Source: a bacterium D16-51 (GTDB lineage: Bacteria; Bacillota; Clostridia; Lachnospirales; Lachnospiraceae). From it: a stretch of DNA of 64,000 nt. The stretch lies in NCBI GenBank assembly GCA_003612285.1, contig RAYE01000018.1, positions 23,493-87,492 on the forward strand. Reading direction: 5' to 3'. Positions 25,390 to 33,748 of the stretch are shown here, one piece after another. The notes below the pieces were generated by a model. It was given only the letters and a program-made list of their open reading frames with translations. It was not told where the DNA came from and did not search any database. Each line of letters opens with the position of its first letter. Within the stretch, counting starts at the first letter, position 1. A program made the translations under genes and the position numbers.

Positions 25390-25431
25390 TGGACGATTAC
25401 TGCAATATGTGCTATTATAATAGCATATATT
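25390..25431 (+). promoter_or_regulatory. Promoter with 28 bp near-perfect palindrome upstream of the zinc-ribbon gene
   Basis: TGGACG (25390-25395), 17-base spacer, TATTAT (25413-25418). The palindrome has left arm AATATGTGCTATTA (25404-25417) and right arm TAATAGCATATATT (25418-25431) with one mismatched pair. It covers the -10 and looks like a repressor operator. Confidence 0.55.
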
Positions 25432-25460
25432 GGAATGAAACAGCAGGGGGGTGAATTTAC

Positions 25461-25874
25461 ATGCAGTATATTTTAGAAAAAAGGTCGGAGCATGTAGACG
25501 AAAGAGTATGTAAGCAGTGCTCCAGGAAGCTTCCGGAAGCTTATAAACCGGATATATGCCCATCATGTATGGAAATCAATCTTTTTTCTGAAGTAAAAGA
25601 ATATATTCGGAATAATGAGGTAAACGAACAGGATGTCGCATCACATTTTGAGATTCCGATTGCAAAAGTCCGTGGCTGGATTAAAGAAGGGCGGATCCAA
25701 TATAAAAATGAGCCTAAAGAGAATATCACCAGCCTTTATTGCCGGGTATGCGGGAAAAAGATTGCATTTGGCGTTGTCTGTCCAGAGTGCCATTCTCTTG
25801 AAAACCTGAAGGTAGTGGCGGCAAACCAGATACCAAAAGGAGAACTTGGCGCGATGCGGTTCCTTGGAAAATAA
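25461..25874 (+). CDS. Zinc-ribbon / helix-turn-helix protein (YvyF / TIGR03826-like)
   Basis: 137 residues. Two cysteine pairs at the N terminus (CKQC, CPSC), a central helical part with a MerR-like turn (EQDVASHFEIPIAKVRGWIKEGRIQY), and a second pair of CxxC at the C terminus (CRVC, CPEC). This order matches the family of B. subtilis YvyF found in flagellar operons, but no flagellar genes are near. Function is unknown; a regulator is plausible. It is monocistronic, with its own promoter and terminator. Confidence 0.75.
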   Translation: MQYILEKRSEHVDERVCKQCSRKLPEAYKPDICPSCMEINLFSEVKEYIRNNEVNEQDVASHFEIPIAKVRGWIKEGRIQYKNEPKENITSLYCRVCGKKIAFGVVCPECHSLENLKVVAANQIPKGELGAMRFLGK

Positions 25875-25889
25875 TACTGTATATTTTAA

Positions 25890-25927
25890 AAACCAGCAGA
25901 CTTTCTTATCTGCTGGTTTTTGTTTTA
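25890..25927 (+). terminator. Rho-independent terminator of the zinc-ribbon gene
   Basis: AAACCAGCAGA (25890-25900) pairs with TCTGCTGGTTT (25909-25919), eight-base loop, followed by TTTTGTTTT. Confidence 0.9.
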
Positions 25928-25980
25928 GGGACTGTAGAAAAATAAGTGATGCAAATTGTACAGGACAGTTCCTTACAGCA

Positions 25981-26589
25981 TTATAATGGCTTGAATGCCT
26001 CTGCGCCATGTTTACAGACAGGGCAGATATAGTCTTCTGGCAGGGTATCCCCTTCATATACATAACCACAGACAGTACAGATATAGCCTTTTTTTGAATT
26101 TTTTTCTACATCTGTCTTTTGTGGTTTTACATGTTCCTGATAATAACTATAAGTAAGGGAGCGCTCCTTTGATAATATAACAGCATCTGTTACTTCTGCC
26201 AAAAACAGGGTATGGCTCTCCAGGCCTATTGCCCGCTTTACTTTTGCAGACAGGAAGGCATTGGAATTTTCTGCCAGATAATAGATTCCATTCTCCGACC
26301 GTGAAATATCCGTCCTGCCTTTAAATTTATCTTCCTGGCGCCCGCTGCGATATCCAAAATCTGAAAAAACAGGAAATGGCGTCTGCTGTGTCAAGACACT
26401 GATATTAAAAAGCCCCGTTTCAGTAATGATGTCATGCGTATAATTTGATTTATTGACAGCAGTACAAATCTGGACCGGATTTGCCGTAACCTGCATCACA
26501 GTATTGATAATACAGGCGTTGTCTTTTTCACCCTTAGCTGATAACAGATACAATCCACATTCCAATCGGAATAAAGCTTCTAAATCCAT
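25981..26589 (-). CDS. Flavin reductase-rubredoxin fusion (high-molecular-weight rubredoxin, Hrb-like)
   Basis: 202 residues from the Met at 26589, with AAGGAGG five bases upstream. Residues 1-150 are a flavin reductase-like FMN-binding domain (LECGLYLLSAKG, NACIINTVMQVTANP, NYTHDIITETGLFNISVL). Residues about 165-202 are a rubredoxin with CTVCGYVYEG and CPVCKHGAEAF; the second knuckle has K-H-G where CG is usual. In Moorella, Hrb passes electrons to flavodiiron proteins that reduce NO or O2. Here the partner is not in the window. Role in oxidative or nitrosative defence is inferred. Confidence 0.88.
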   Translation of the reverse strand: MDLEALFRLECGLYLLSAKGEKDNACIINTVMQVTANPVQICTAVNKSNYTHDIITETGLFNISVLTQQTPFPVFSDFGYRSGRQEDKFKGRTDISRSENGIYYLAENSNAFLSAKVKRAIGLESHTLFLAEVTDAVILSKERSLTYSYYQEHVKPQKTDVEKNSKKGYICTVCGYVYEGDTLPEDYICPVCKHGAEAFKPL

Positions 26590-26623
26590 TTTTGCCTCCT
26601 TCTGCAAAAAAGCATAATTCATA

Positions 26624-26712
26624 TTATGAAAAGCAAAAACGGCTTTTCATAATTAGATTTGCGGCACAAAAGCATGTGCCTTTTATCAGAACTAAAAAGC
26701 AAGTTCTGATAA
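26624..26712 (-). promoter_or_regulatory. Three tandem hairpins upstream of the rubredoxin fusion gene
   Basis: Inverted repeats TTATGAAAAGC/GCTTTTCATAA (26624-26634, 26642-26652), GGCACA/TGTGCC (26663-26668, 26675-26680) and TTATCAGAACT/AGTTCTGATAA (26683-26693, 26702-26712). On the minus strand they precede the start codon by 35 bases or more and lie in the presumed leader. Two of the loops contain TGCTTT on that strand. No known riboswitch is recognised. The rest of 26590-26832 holds no gene. Confidence 0.55.
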
Positions 26713-26832
26713 GTTATATTATTTACAGCTATTCTTTTTTCATGGCCAAAAACCAACTTCGAACAGTATTACTATGGTTAATTTTAGAATCGTACTTATT
26801 TATAGTATAGGCAAAAAATAAGAAATTAATCT

Positions 26833-27390
26833 TTATATAGGTATTTCTTTTAGTCTTTTCCGACAGTTTTTATAATCTGGAAAATATTGTGCAACCTTCT
26901 GCCAGAACCGTTCTGAATGGTCCATATAAATTCTATGGGCGAGTTCATGGACTACAACATAATCCAGTAATTCTTCGGGAAGATATGCCAGACGGTAATT
27001 AAAATTCAGGTTTCCTTTGCTGCTGCAGCTTCCCCAGCGTGTTTTCTGGTCCCGGATTGTAATCCTGCCATAAGTAACCCCCATAGCGGCTGCATAATAT
27101 TCTACTTTTGAAGAAAATAAATGCTGCATCCTGGCACTTTCCTCCCTTGTCAGATCCTTTGCAGGAGGAATATGGTAAAATGGCTTGCTTTCCAATAGAG
27201 CCAGTTTTTTTAAAAGCCAGTTTCTGTGCTTTTCAATAAAAGCGGCAATTTCAAGGTCGGGCAGGTGCCTTGGAACGCGTACTACTACCCTGCCCTCCTG
27301 TTTTACTTCAAGCGCCATGCTTTTTCTGGCAGAACGAATCACCTGAATCTCAATTTCTGCCTGTCTGTTTTGAAAAATGTATCTGTCCAT
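26833..27390 (-). CDS. M48-like metallopeptidase, DUF45 (YgjP) family
   Basis: 185 residues. The zinc motif HELAH (VVHELAHRIYMDHSERFW) and the preceding TRWGSCSSKGNLNFNYRL segment are the DUF45/YgjP signature. No signal peptide, so cytoplasmic. Substrate is unknown. It begins 18 bases after the fucosidase gene on the same strand and has AGGTAAGGG before the ATG, so the two may share a transcript, although no functional link is obvious. Confidence 0.87.
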   Translation of the reverse strand: MDRYIFQNRQAEIEIQVIRSARKSMALEVKQEGRVVVRVPRHLPDLEIAAFIEKHRNWLLKKLALLESKPFYHIPPAKDLTREESARMQHLFSSKVEYYAAAMGVTYGRITIRDQKTRWGSCSSKGNLNFNYRLAYLPEELLDYVVVHELAHRIYMDHSERFWQKVAQYFPDYKNCRKRLKEIPI

Positions 27391-27408
27391 AAAAACCCTT
27401 ACCTTTTT

Positions 27409-28749
27409 CTATTTATATTCCATTACAATAACCGTATCTTTTTTATCAGGTGCTTCCTTTGGTACTTTTATCGTAACCTTGCTGCCTTCTACGGTATATT
27501 TTAGCTTTTTCCCTGTATTTAGAAGATAAGCTTTTTTAAGTTTCAGTTTTTTGCTTTTATAGCGGGAAACTGTTAGCTTTTTGTCCTTTGGCCATTTAAA
27601 TACATGCGTATAAACCGTCTTCCCTTTCCGTGTATATGTCCCCCAGGACGGTTCTTTTGAAAAAGGGTTTCCTGTTGTGCCGTAAATGCTTTTGCTGTTT
27701 TTCTCCATCCAGCTTCCTATGCCATTTAATATTTTTTTACTTCCTGACGTCATTGTACCATCACCTTTTGGACCGATATTTAAAAGGTAATTCCCATCCC
27801 TGGAAGCTACGGTAACAAGCTCCTGAACCATTGATTTTGTGGTACGGTAAGATTTCTCACGGGAAATATCATATCCCCAGGCGCTGTTCATAGTCTGGCA
27901 GGTTTCCCACGGACGTGACAATGCTTCTAAAGGGACAGACTGCTCTGGGCATTCAAAATCTCCCAGGTTAAATCCGCGGCACACCCTTTCATTCACGATG
28001 ATATCCGGGCTGAGTTTTTTCATATAGTTATACAGATCTTTTCCATCTGCTTTTGTCCACCAGTTTGAAAGCGTTGCTTTTCCTTTATTATATGTCCAGT
28101 CGCCATCAAACCAGAATACTGCCGGGTTATATTTTGTAACAAGTTCCTGAAGCTGGGCTTTCATATCTTTAATATAATTTTCACGTGCTTCCATTGAAGC
28201 GACCTTCGTAAAATTAGGGGCAAATTCTTGTGAAGAGTGGTTCCAGTCAATAATAGAATAATATAATCCAAACCGAATCCCTTCTGCCTCACAGGCTTCC
28301 TTTAATTCCATTAAGATGTCCCTGCCTGTTTCCCCAAATGGAGTATATTTTTGCAGGCTGAATATTTTTTTGCCGGTATAATCTTTAAAGCTTTCTACCT
28401 GTGTATCCCACATAGCCAGCCCTTCATGGTGCTTTGCTGTTATTACAATATACTTCATACCAGCTTTTTTTGCGTAGTTTACAATTGTTTTTGCATTAAA
28501 TTTTGTTGGGTTAAATTTTGCGGCAATATTTTCCTGATATTCCTTTTTAGAGATTTTTTCCACATTCATTGCCCATTCCCCATGTCCGTATTCAGAATAT
28601 GCCCCAAAATGGATGAACATGCCAAAGCGGCTGTCTGCCCACCATTTCATATTAGAAGGGATATTATAGGCGTCTGCCTGTAACGGTACTGACAGGACAG
28701 AACAAAACGCCAATGTAAATGCCAGACAAATAGTAATTAATTTTTTCAT
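27409..28749 (-). CDS. Secreted alpha-L-fucosidase (GH29)
   Basis: 446 residues from the Met at 28749 (MKKLITICLAFTLAF), with GGAG upstream; a Met four codons earlier is the alternative. A cleavable signal peptide ends near VPLQADA. The GH29 core starts at MKWWADSRFGMFIHFGAYS and includes YIVITAKHHEGLAMWD and the nucleophile aspartate in FWFDGDW. The C-terminal 80 residues look like a small beta-domain rich in Lys. It releases fucose from glycans, probably host mucin or milk oligosaccharides in a gut species (inference). No transporter or fucose pathway is nearby. Confidence 0.9.
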   Translation of the reverse strand: MKKLITICLAFTLAFCSVLSVPLQADAYNIPSNMKWWADSRFGMFIHFGAYSEYGHGEWAMNVEKISKKEYQENIAAKFNPTKFNAKTIVNYAKKAGMKYIVITAKHHEGLAMWDTQVESFKDYTGKKIFSLQKYTPFGETGRDILMELKEACEAEGIRFGLYYSIIDWNHSSQEFAPNFTKVASMEARENYIKDMKAQLQELVTKYNPAVFWFDGDWTYNKGKATLSNWWTKADGKDLYNYMKKLSPDIIVNERVCRGFNLGDFECPEQSVPLEALSRPWETCQTMNSAWGYDISREKSYRTTKSMVQELVTVASRDGNYLLNIGPKGDGTMTSGSKKILNGIGSWMEKNSKSIYGTTGNPFSKEPSWGTYTRKGKTVYTHVFKWPKDKKLTVSRYKSKKLKLKKAYLLNTGKKLKYTVEGSKVTIKVPKEAPDKKDTVIVMEYK

Positions 28750-28772
28750 ATGAATCTCCATCCTTTCTTTTT

Positions 28773-29468
28773 TTAACTTAATCCAATCATATTGTCGACA
28801 GGAAGAGAAAATACAATCCCCTGCGCTTCGCTCTGTATCCCACAGCTTTTCCCAATACTTTTCATAATTTCCAGCTTACTTGTCTTTTGGGAAAGGATTA
28901 GGACAATTTCCCGTTCCGGCTGAATTGTAATTCCCCAAAATTTTATGGTATCTTCGCTGCCCACGCGCCGGCTCTGGAAGACAGTGCCCCCTGTTGCCCC
29001 CGCTGTTTTTGCTGCGGCCATTACTTCTTCGCTGTATCCCTGGTTTACGATTGCCATAATCATCGTATACTCACATTCGCCCATCTTTTTTTTCTCCTTT
29101 TCGGCATTTTCATCACCTATATTTTCCTGCATGGAATCCAGAAGCTTTACCATTTGAGAACTTCCGCTGGATATTGTCACTGTAAAAGCAACGCCCGTAT
29201 TAGGATATCCAAAATGCAGCGTACTGTGTAACTTTTCTAACATCTTATCAGCAAAAAATTTGGGCATCATACTCATAACTACTGTTTTTTCAATACTTCC
29301 AAGCCCCAGCATATCCATAATCTCACTAGATGCCGTCCCCTGCCCTCTGGAATGGTACTGCATTGGAATATTCCCTTCCTTCATCATGCGGGACGCCTTA
29401 TCAGCAAGCTTTGGCGTTGTAATGATAAAAAGCAGTTGAAACATGTGTTTCTTGTTATCACTTGTCAT
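28773..29468 (-). CDS. Tandem PII-like regulatory protein
   Basis: 231 residues from the Met at 29468, with GGAGGAG upstream inside the DUF1538 gene. Two PII/GlnB-like ferredoxin folds are fused: residues about 8-105 (FQLLFIITTPKLADKASRMM) and 130-231 (YTMIMAIVNQGYSEEVMAAAKTAGATGGTV, in pieces). The last part contains the EREIVLIL strand. It overlaps the DUF1538 stop by 11 bases, so it is translated with that membrane protein and probably senses a ligand to control it, as PII does for AmtB. That control is inference. Confidence 0.8.
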   Translation of the reverse strand: MTSDNKKHMFQLLFIITTPKLADKASRMMKEGNIPMQYHSRGQGTASSEIMDMLGLGSIEKTVVMSMMPKFFADKMLEKLHSTLHFGYPNTGVAFTVTISSGSSQMVKLLDSMQENIGDENAEKEKKKMGECEYTMIMAIVNQGYSEEVMAAAKTAGATGGTVFQSRRVGSEDTIKFWGITIQPEREIVLILSQKTSKLEIMKSIGKSCGIQSEAQGIVFSLPVDNMIGLS

Positions 29469-30990
29469 CGCTGTACTCCTCCTCAAATTCAAAGATATCG
29501 TCATCTGGTACGTCTACTTCATTAAATCCTGCCCTTTCTAACTTGTTTAATTTAAATTTATAGCAAAGACCCATAATCTGGACAGCAATCAGAGGCGTCA
29601 GTGCAACTAAAGCTACTACCCCAAAAGCATCTGTCATTAAATTCCCCCCGACAGCTTCACATGCCCCAATACTAAGCGGCAGCAAAAAAGTTGTTGTCAT
29701 CGGCCCGCTGGCAACCCCGCCAGAGTCAAAGGAAATACCAACAAACATTTTAGGGACAAGCCTTGATAATACCAGCGCTAAAATATAACCTGGTATAATA
29801 ATCCAATGCAGCGGCATACCAGTAACAACACGAAGCATAGAAAGGCCAACGCTTGCTGACACCCCAATAGACAGACAGCGGTTCATGGAACGTGCTGATA
29901 CAGCCCCATTTGTAACGCCCTCTACTTGATGGTTTAAAATCTGGATGGCAGGTTCTGCTTTCACAATATAGTATCCGATTATCATTCCAATTGGAATCAA
30001 AAGCCATGTGTTAAGCTGTACGATTTTTTGCCCCAATAAAGAGCCAACCGGGGCAAAACCAATATTTGCACCACATAGAAAAAGGCTTAATCCAAGATAC
30101 GTGTATAAAAAACCAACGCCGATTCTTTTTACCTGATAGCGGTGGTATCTCCGGCTTACTAACTGAAAGATAATAAATACAAGTGCAATTGGAGCTAAAG
30201 AAACCAAAACTTCACGGGCATATACAGGAAGCCCGGAAAGGAAAATTTTTGCAACATCCTGTGTTGTCCTGACAGAAGCTACGCTTGCAACAGAATACGC
30301 CGTTTCTGTCGAGGTATAAAATTTTCCAAGGAACAGCACTGCCATTACAGGTCCGATACTAGAAAGGGCAACCAGCCCAAAACTGTCATTTGCCGCGTTT
30401 TTATCACCTCTGACAGAGGTCAGCCCGACGCCCATTGCCATAATAAACGGAACAGTCATAGGTCCGGTAGTTACACCGCCGGAATCAAAAGCAACCGCAA
30501 TAAAATCCTTTTGTACAAGGTAAGACAGCCCAATTATGATAATATACAAGACAGTTAAAATTGTCGAAAGATTAACCTGAAAAATAATTCTTGCAATGGC
30601 AAGGGCAAGGAATATTCCGACACCAATACTGACTGTTAAAATTAAAACCGTATTGGGAATAGCAGGAACCTGCTGGGCAAGTACCTGTAAATCAGGTTCA
30701 GAAACCGTAATGATAAGCCCCATTAAAAACCCGATAAAGAGGATTAAAAAAACCTTGCGGGTTTTCGACATTTGTACCCCAATGCCTTCTCCAAGAGGCG
30801 TCATGGCGATTTCAGCCCCAAGCTGGAAAAATCCCATCCCAATAATCAGCATTACAGCCCCGACAAAAAATATCACAACCGCCCCTAAATCTACAGGAAA
30901 TAAAACAATGCTGATAATCAGCACAATTGCTGTAATTGGCAAGACCGCCGAGAGCGATTCTGTTATTTTTTCCTTCAGCTTTAAATTCAT
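29458..30990 (-). CDS. DUF1538 membrane protein (predicted transporter with internal duplication)
   Basis: 510 residues, about twelve hydrophobic segments and an acidic C-terminal tail. The sequence is an internal duplication: FDSGGVTTGPMTVPFI in the first half and FDSGGVASGPMTTTFLL in the second, each followed by G-rich helices and a NDSFGLVAL / TDAFGVVAL segment. DUF1538 proteins have no proven substrate. The downstream PII-like gene overlaps it. GAAAGGA precedes the ATG. Confidence 0.88.
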   Translation of the reverse strand: MNLKLKEKITESLSAVLPITAIVLIISIVLFPVDLGAVVIFFVGAVMLIIGMGFFQLGAEIAMTPLGEGIGVQMSKTRKVFLILFIGFLMGLIITVSEPDLQVLAQQVPAIPNTVLILTVSIGVGIFLALAIARIIFQVNLSTILTVLYIIIIGLSYLVQKDFIAVAFDSGGVTTGPMTVPFIMAMGVGLTSVRGDKNAANDSFGLVALSSIGPVMAVLFLGKFYTSTETAYSVASVASVRTTQDVAKIFLSGLPVYAREVLVSLAPIALVFIIFQLVSRRYHRYQVKRIGVGFLYTYLGLSLFLCGANIGFAPVGSLLGQKIVQLNTWLLIPIGMIIGYYIVKAEPAIQILNHQVEGVTNGAVSARSMNRCLSIGVSASVGLSMLRVVTGMPLHWIIIPGYILALVLSRLVPKMFVGISFDSGGVASGPMTTTFLLPLSIGACEAVGGNLMTDAFGVVALVALTPLIAVQIMGLCYKFKLNKLERAGFNEVDVPDDDIFEFEEEYSDDK

Positions 30991-31074
30991 ATAGTAATCC
31001 TTTCTATTGTTACTATTTATGGATATCTGTCTTTTACAAATACTTCACTGCTTTCGGACTAAACCGTTATATAT

Positions 31075-32376
31075 TTAGCTATTATAATATTTTAAAACCT
31101 CCCGATATTTTTCCTTATCACCATCTTCTTCCAATATTCCAAGCAAATTTCCAATCCATTGGCTGCTTTGGTAATGAATCATAAATTTTTTATCATATTC
31201 CTCCTGTGTATGGATTCCTTCCTTTTGCAGCTTTTCTGTATATTTGGTAAATGCTTCTAAAAGGTATGCCTTTTTCTTTTTCATTTCTGCATCCTGTGAT
31301 ATTTTCTTTGGATTTCGGACAGAAGCCGGAAAGCAGCGGAATGCCAGGTAAACAAGCTGGTCAATTTCAATACTTTCCGTATCAAAATAATTTTCCAGGT
31401 AAACCTTTCCTTCTTCTTTTTCCACTTCCGCCCCGACTTCAGGATAATTTAACAGCTTCTGATTCCTTTCTTCCCGGCTTTCAATGGCATCCAGCCCTTC
31501 CTTTGGTTTATTCAGACAGCAATGCTTATATTTTTTCCCGCTCCCGCAAGGGCATGGGTCATTCCTTCCTATTTTATGGCTTTGTACTGGTTTGTTTAAT
31601 TGGCTGTGCTTTCCTTCTTTTTTGGCATTGCTTTTTTTTGGTTCTTTCTTTTCTTCCTGCTCAAACATTGCCCAGCTTTTCAAAGAGAATACAGATACCT
31701 GCCTGCGGCAGAACTGTATTTCCTTTTCCGGGTACTCAAACATTAAATCCACACATTCATCATAATCACCTAAAAACCATCTGTTAATGAAATCATTTTG
31801 GAACAGGGAATATATCTCAGGAAGCATCTCCACAAAATGACATTTACAGATAATTTCTACAGCAGTAGTATAGAGTTCTGTTTCGAGGTTTTTTACTAAA
31901 AGAAACTGGTGCAGATAGTTTTTCCATTCCTCCCTGTCCAGCGTACCATCAAGATAAAGCTGTGCCATAACGTTAAGCATAGCCATGCAGACATATTCTT
32001 CGTTCTGGGGATTTTTAGAAGCCTCCTTTAAGAGTTCCAGGTTTCCATCATATGTACTATACATGATATCCGCCAAGTCCTCTGTAATCACATCCCCAAA
32101 AAGATCATCCAACGTATCGGATGGCATAGAAGCCAGTTTCAGGATTCTTTTGAAGGAGTTCCTATCATGAAATTCTGCCAAAAAAAATAATGCGTATAAA
32201 TGAAGCGTATATTTCGTATCTAAAGCATCTGCTTTTTGGAGCGCATAATCCAAAGCTTCATATAGATATGGCGTTGCTTCTTCTTTGTGGCCTAGAATTA
32301 CTTCAAATTCTTCAGCAGGGAATTTCCTTGAATTACGGTATGTAACATTTTCTATTGCTTTTTGTAGTTCCATCAT
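31075..32376 (-). CDS. DUF1186-like helical protein with SEC-C zinc motif
   Basis: 433 residues. The first 220 residues are helical, of HEAT-like character (ATPYLYEALDYALQKADAL, HLYALFFLAEFHDRNSF), resembling DUF1186. A Lys-rich linker leads to the SEC-C metal motif IGRNDPCPCGSGKKYKHCC (about residues 272-290), as at the C terminus of SecA. The remaining 140 residues form a further helical domain. Function unknown. It is a single gene; the MITE copy 3 lies 37 bases upstream of its start. Confidence 0.8.
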   Translation of the reverse strand: MMELQKAIENVTYRNSRKFPAEEFEVILGHKEEATPYLYEALDYALQKADALDTKYTLHLYALFFLAEFHDRNSFKRILKLASMPSDTLDDLFGDVITEDLADIMYSTYDGNLELLKEASKNPQNEEYVCMAMLNVMAQLYLDGTLDREEWKNYLHQFLLVKNLETELYTTAVEIICKCHFVEMLPEIYSLFQNDFINRWFLGDYDECVDLMFEYPEKEIQFCRRQVSVFSLKSWAMFEQEEKKEPKKSNAKKEGKHSQLNKPVQSHKIGRNDPCPCGSGKKYKHCCLNKPKEGLDAIESREERNQKLLNYPEVGAEVEKEEGKVYLENYFDTESIEIDQLVYLAFRCFPASVRNPKKISQDAEMKKKKAYLLEAFTKYTEKLQKEGIHTQEEYDKKFMIHYQSSQWIGNLLGILEEDGDKEKYREVLKYYNS

Positions 32377-32413
32377 ATATTGTTTTTTCCTTTCGTTTAA
32401 CTACAGGATTATC

Positions 32414-32578
32414 CTAGTACAGCGTTTCTTAGTCCCCCATACACTTAGTACTTTCTATTTCCGCCATCGCTGCGTTGTCGTCAGTCAACAATGCCACCGC
32501 ATTGCCTCCTTCCTCCGCCTTGCGCTGACAAAAATAGCAAGCACTAAGTATATGGGGATTAAGGAAACGCTGTACTAG
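32414..32578. mobile_element. MITE-like element, copy 3 (CTAGTACAGC ends)
   Basis: 165 bp, CTAGTACAGC at 32414-32423 and GCTGTACTAG at 32569-32578. Nearly identical to copy 1 (21802-21971) over its whole length, in the same orientation, apart from a few substitutions and small gaps such as TCAACAATGCCACC here against TCAACAAATGCCAGCCACC there. It sits upstream of the SEC-C gene. Confidence 0.82.
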
Positions 32579-32788
32579 CGGTTAAATATACCGCTAAGTA
32601 TCCTGACAGATATATTTTATCATATCATTCAGGCATATACTATAGTATCATTTAAAATCTTTTATGGTTATTTTACATTTTTACGATTCATGGTAACTAT
32701 TTTTTTGTAATATTCCTCTACAATAGTTTCATTTTACCACAAATCCTGCCAATAATCTATATTTTGAACTGAAGTAAGAACAGGGATG

Positions 32789-32952
32789 GTAACAGTTCAG
32801 CCTTCCATAAAATGCGAGGATTTTTGACATGCTTTTTGTCAAAAATATGAGTTTTACGGTGCCATTTTACACGCATTTTGTGCAAAATGTGTACATCAAC
32901 AGTGCTGAAAGCACTGCTGTGTAACTATGAAGCCGCAAGGCTGAATAGTTAC
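32789..32952. mobile_element. 164 bp multi-hairpin element with 8 bp flanking direct repeats
   Basis: Terminal inverted repeats begin GTAACAGTTCAGCCTT at the left and are matched by AAGGCTGAATAGTTAC at the right (two mismatches). The flanking bases are CAGGGATG on both sides (32781-32788 and 32953-32960), a likely target duplication. Inside are hairpins TTTTTGACA/TGTCAAAAA (32821-32845), ATTTTG/CAAAAT (32875-32888) and CAGTGCT/AGCACTG (32900-32916). No coding potential. The rest of the 735-base gap between 32377 and 33112 shows only MITE copy 3 and a terminator. Confidence 0.72.
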
Positions 32953-33036
32953 CAGGGATGAAATGTTAAAACAGGAAAAAAACAGAATACAGGGGCAGTT
33001 TTACTGCTTCAGATTAGAAGGCAAAGTGAGAATGTA

Positions 33037-33076
33037 CAAAAAAATGGCAGCACCGCACGCTGACTGCAGTACTGCC
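33037..33076 (-). terminator. Rho-independent terminator of the SSB-like gene
   Basis: On the minus strand a 12-pair stem (33076-33065 with 33057-33046, two G-U pairs) and a seven-base loop are followed by ATTTTTTT. Confidence 0.88.
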
Positions 33077-33112
33077 ACCCTCTTGTAACATCAGGATTTT
33101 AGCAATATATCC

Positions 33113-33748
33113 TTATTCCTCGTCATCCAGAAATTCCATTTTGCTTACAGATACTTCATAAGCTACTCTCTTTTCATACTCTTCTTCCCCGATTTTTTTC
33201 TGGTATTCCCTGCTTTGGATACGCCCCCAAAGCTGGATATGGGAACCCACTTCAAACTGGTCTGCATATCTGGCATTCCGCCCCCAGCAGATGCAGGGGA
33301 TATAATCAGATTTGCCATATGGACGGTTTACAGCCAGCAAGACATCGGCAATTTCCCTTCCAAGCGGCGTTTTACGGTAAATTGGGCGCTTACATACAAA
33401 ACCATCCAGAAAAATGTAATTTGGGTTCTGTTCTTCACTGTCATTGTCTAAAAGGCTGACTTCCCTTGCAAAAACCGAAAGAACCAGCCGGTTTTTATTT
33501 TCCTCATGGCGGTTATAAGAACGGAACTGCCCGCTGGCTTGTAAAATGCAGCCCCGGTAATCTGCCTTAACATCAATTAACCGCTCTGATACCATAACCG
33601 GAATGATATCAAAGGAATTGCTTAAACGGCAAACAGCAATATCAATAAGGAAAAAATGTTCGCCGTATACCTCATGGCTGAAAACAAATTCACTGACTAC
33701 CTCTCCCGCAATTGTAACCTGGTTGTTTGTAAATACTTTATCCAACAT
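33113..33748 (-). CDS. Single-stranded DNA-binding protein-like, two OB folds
   Basis: 211 residues. The first half (NNQVTIAGEVVSEFVFSHE, then GCILQASGQFRSYNRH) and second half (NYIFLDGFVCKRPIYRKTP, IPCICWGRNARYADQFEVGSHIQLWGRIQ in pieces) each look like an OB fold. The second half is close to SSB/PriB proteins. The acidic end EFLDDEE resembles the SSB tail. Such long forms occur in Lachnospiraceae beside the normal Ssb. Its leader has a short hairpin AAGGGCA/TGCCCTT at 33771-33788 close to the ribosome binding site. Confidence 0.75.
   Translation of the reverse strand: MLDKVFTNNQVTIAGEVVSEFVFSHEVYGEHFFLIDIAVCRLSNSFDIIPVMVSERLIDVKADYRGCILQASGQFRSYNRHEENKNRLVLSVFAREVSLLDNDSEEQNPNYIFLDGFVCKRPIYRKTPLGREIADVLLAVNRPYGKSDYIPCICWGRNARYADQFEVGSHIQLWGRIQSREYQKKIGEEEYEKRVAYEVSVSKMEFLDDEE

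Noticed and set aside
31251..31787. Open frame of 178 codons on the plus strand within the SEC-C gene
   Set aside because: Low-complexity, Phe/Leu/Pro-rich translation opposite a gene with a clear SEC-C motif; no start signal.
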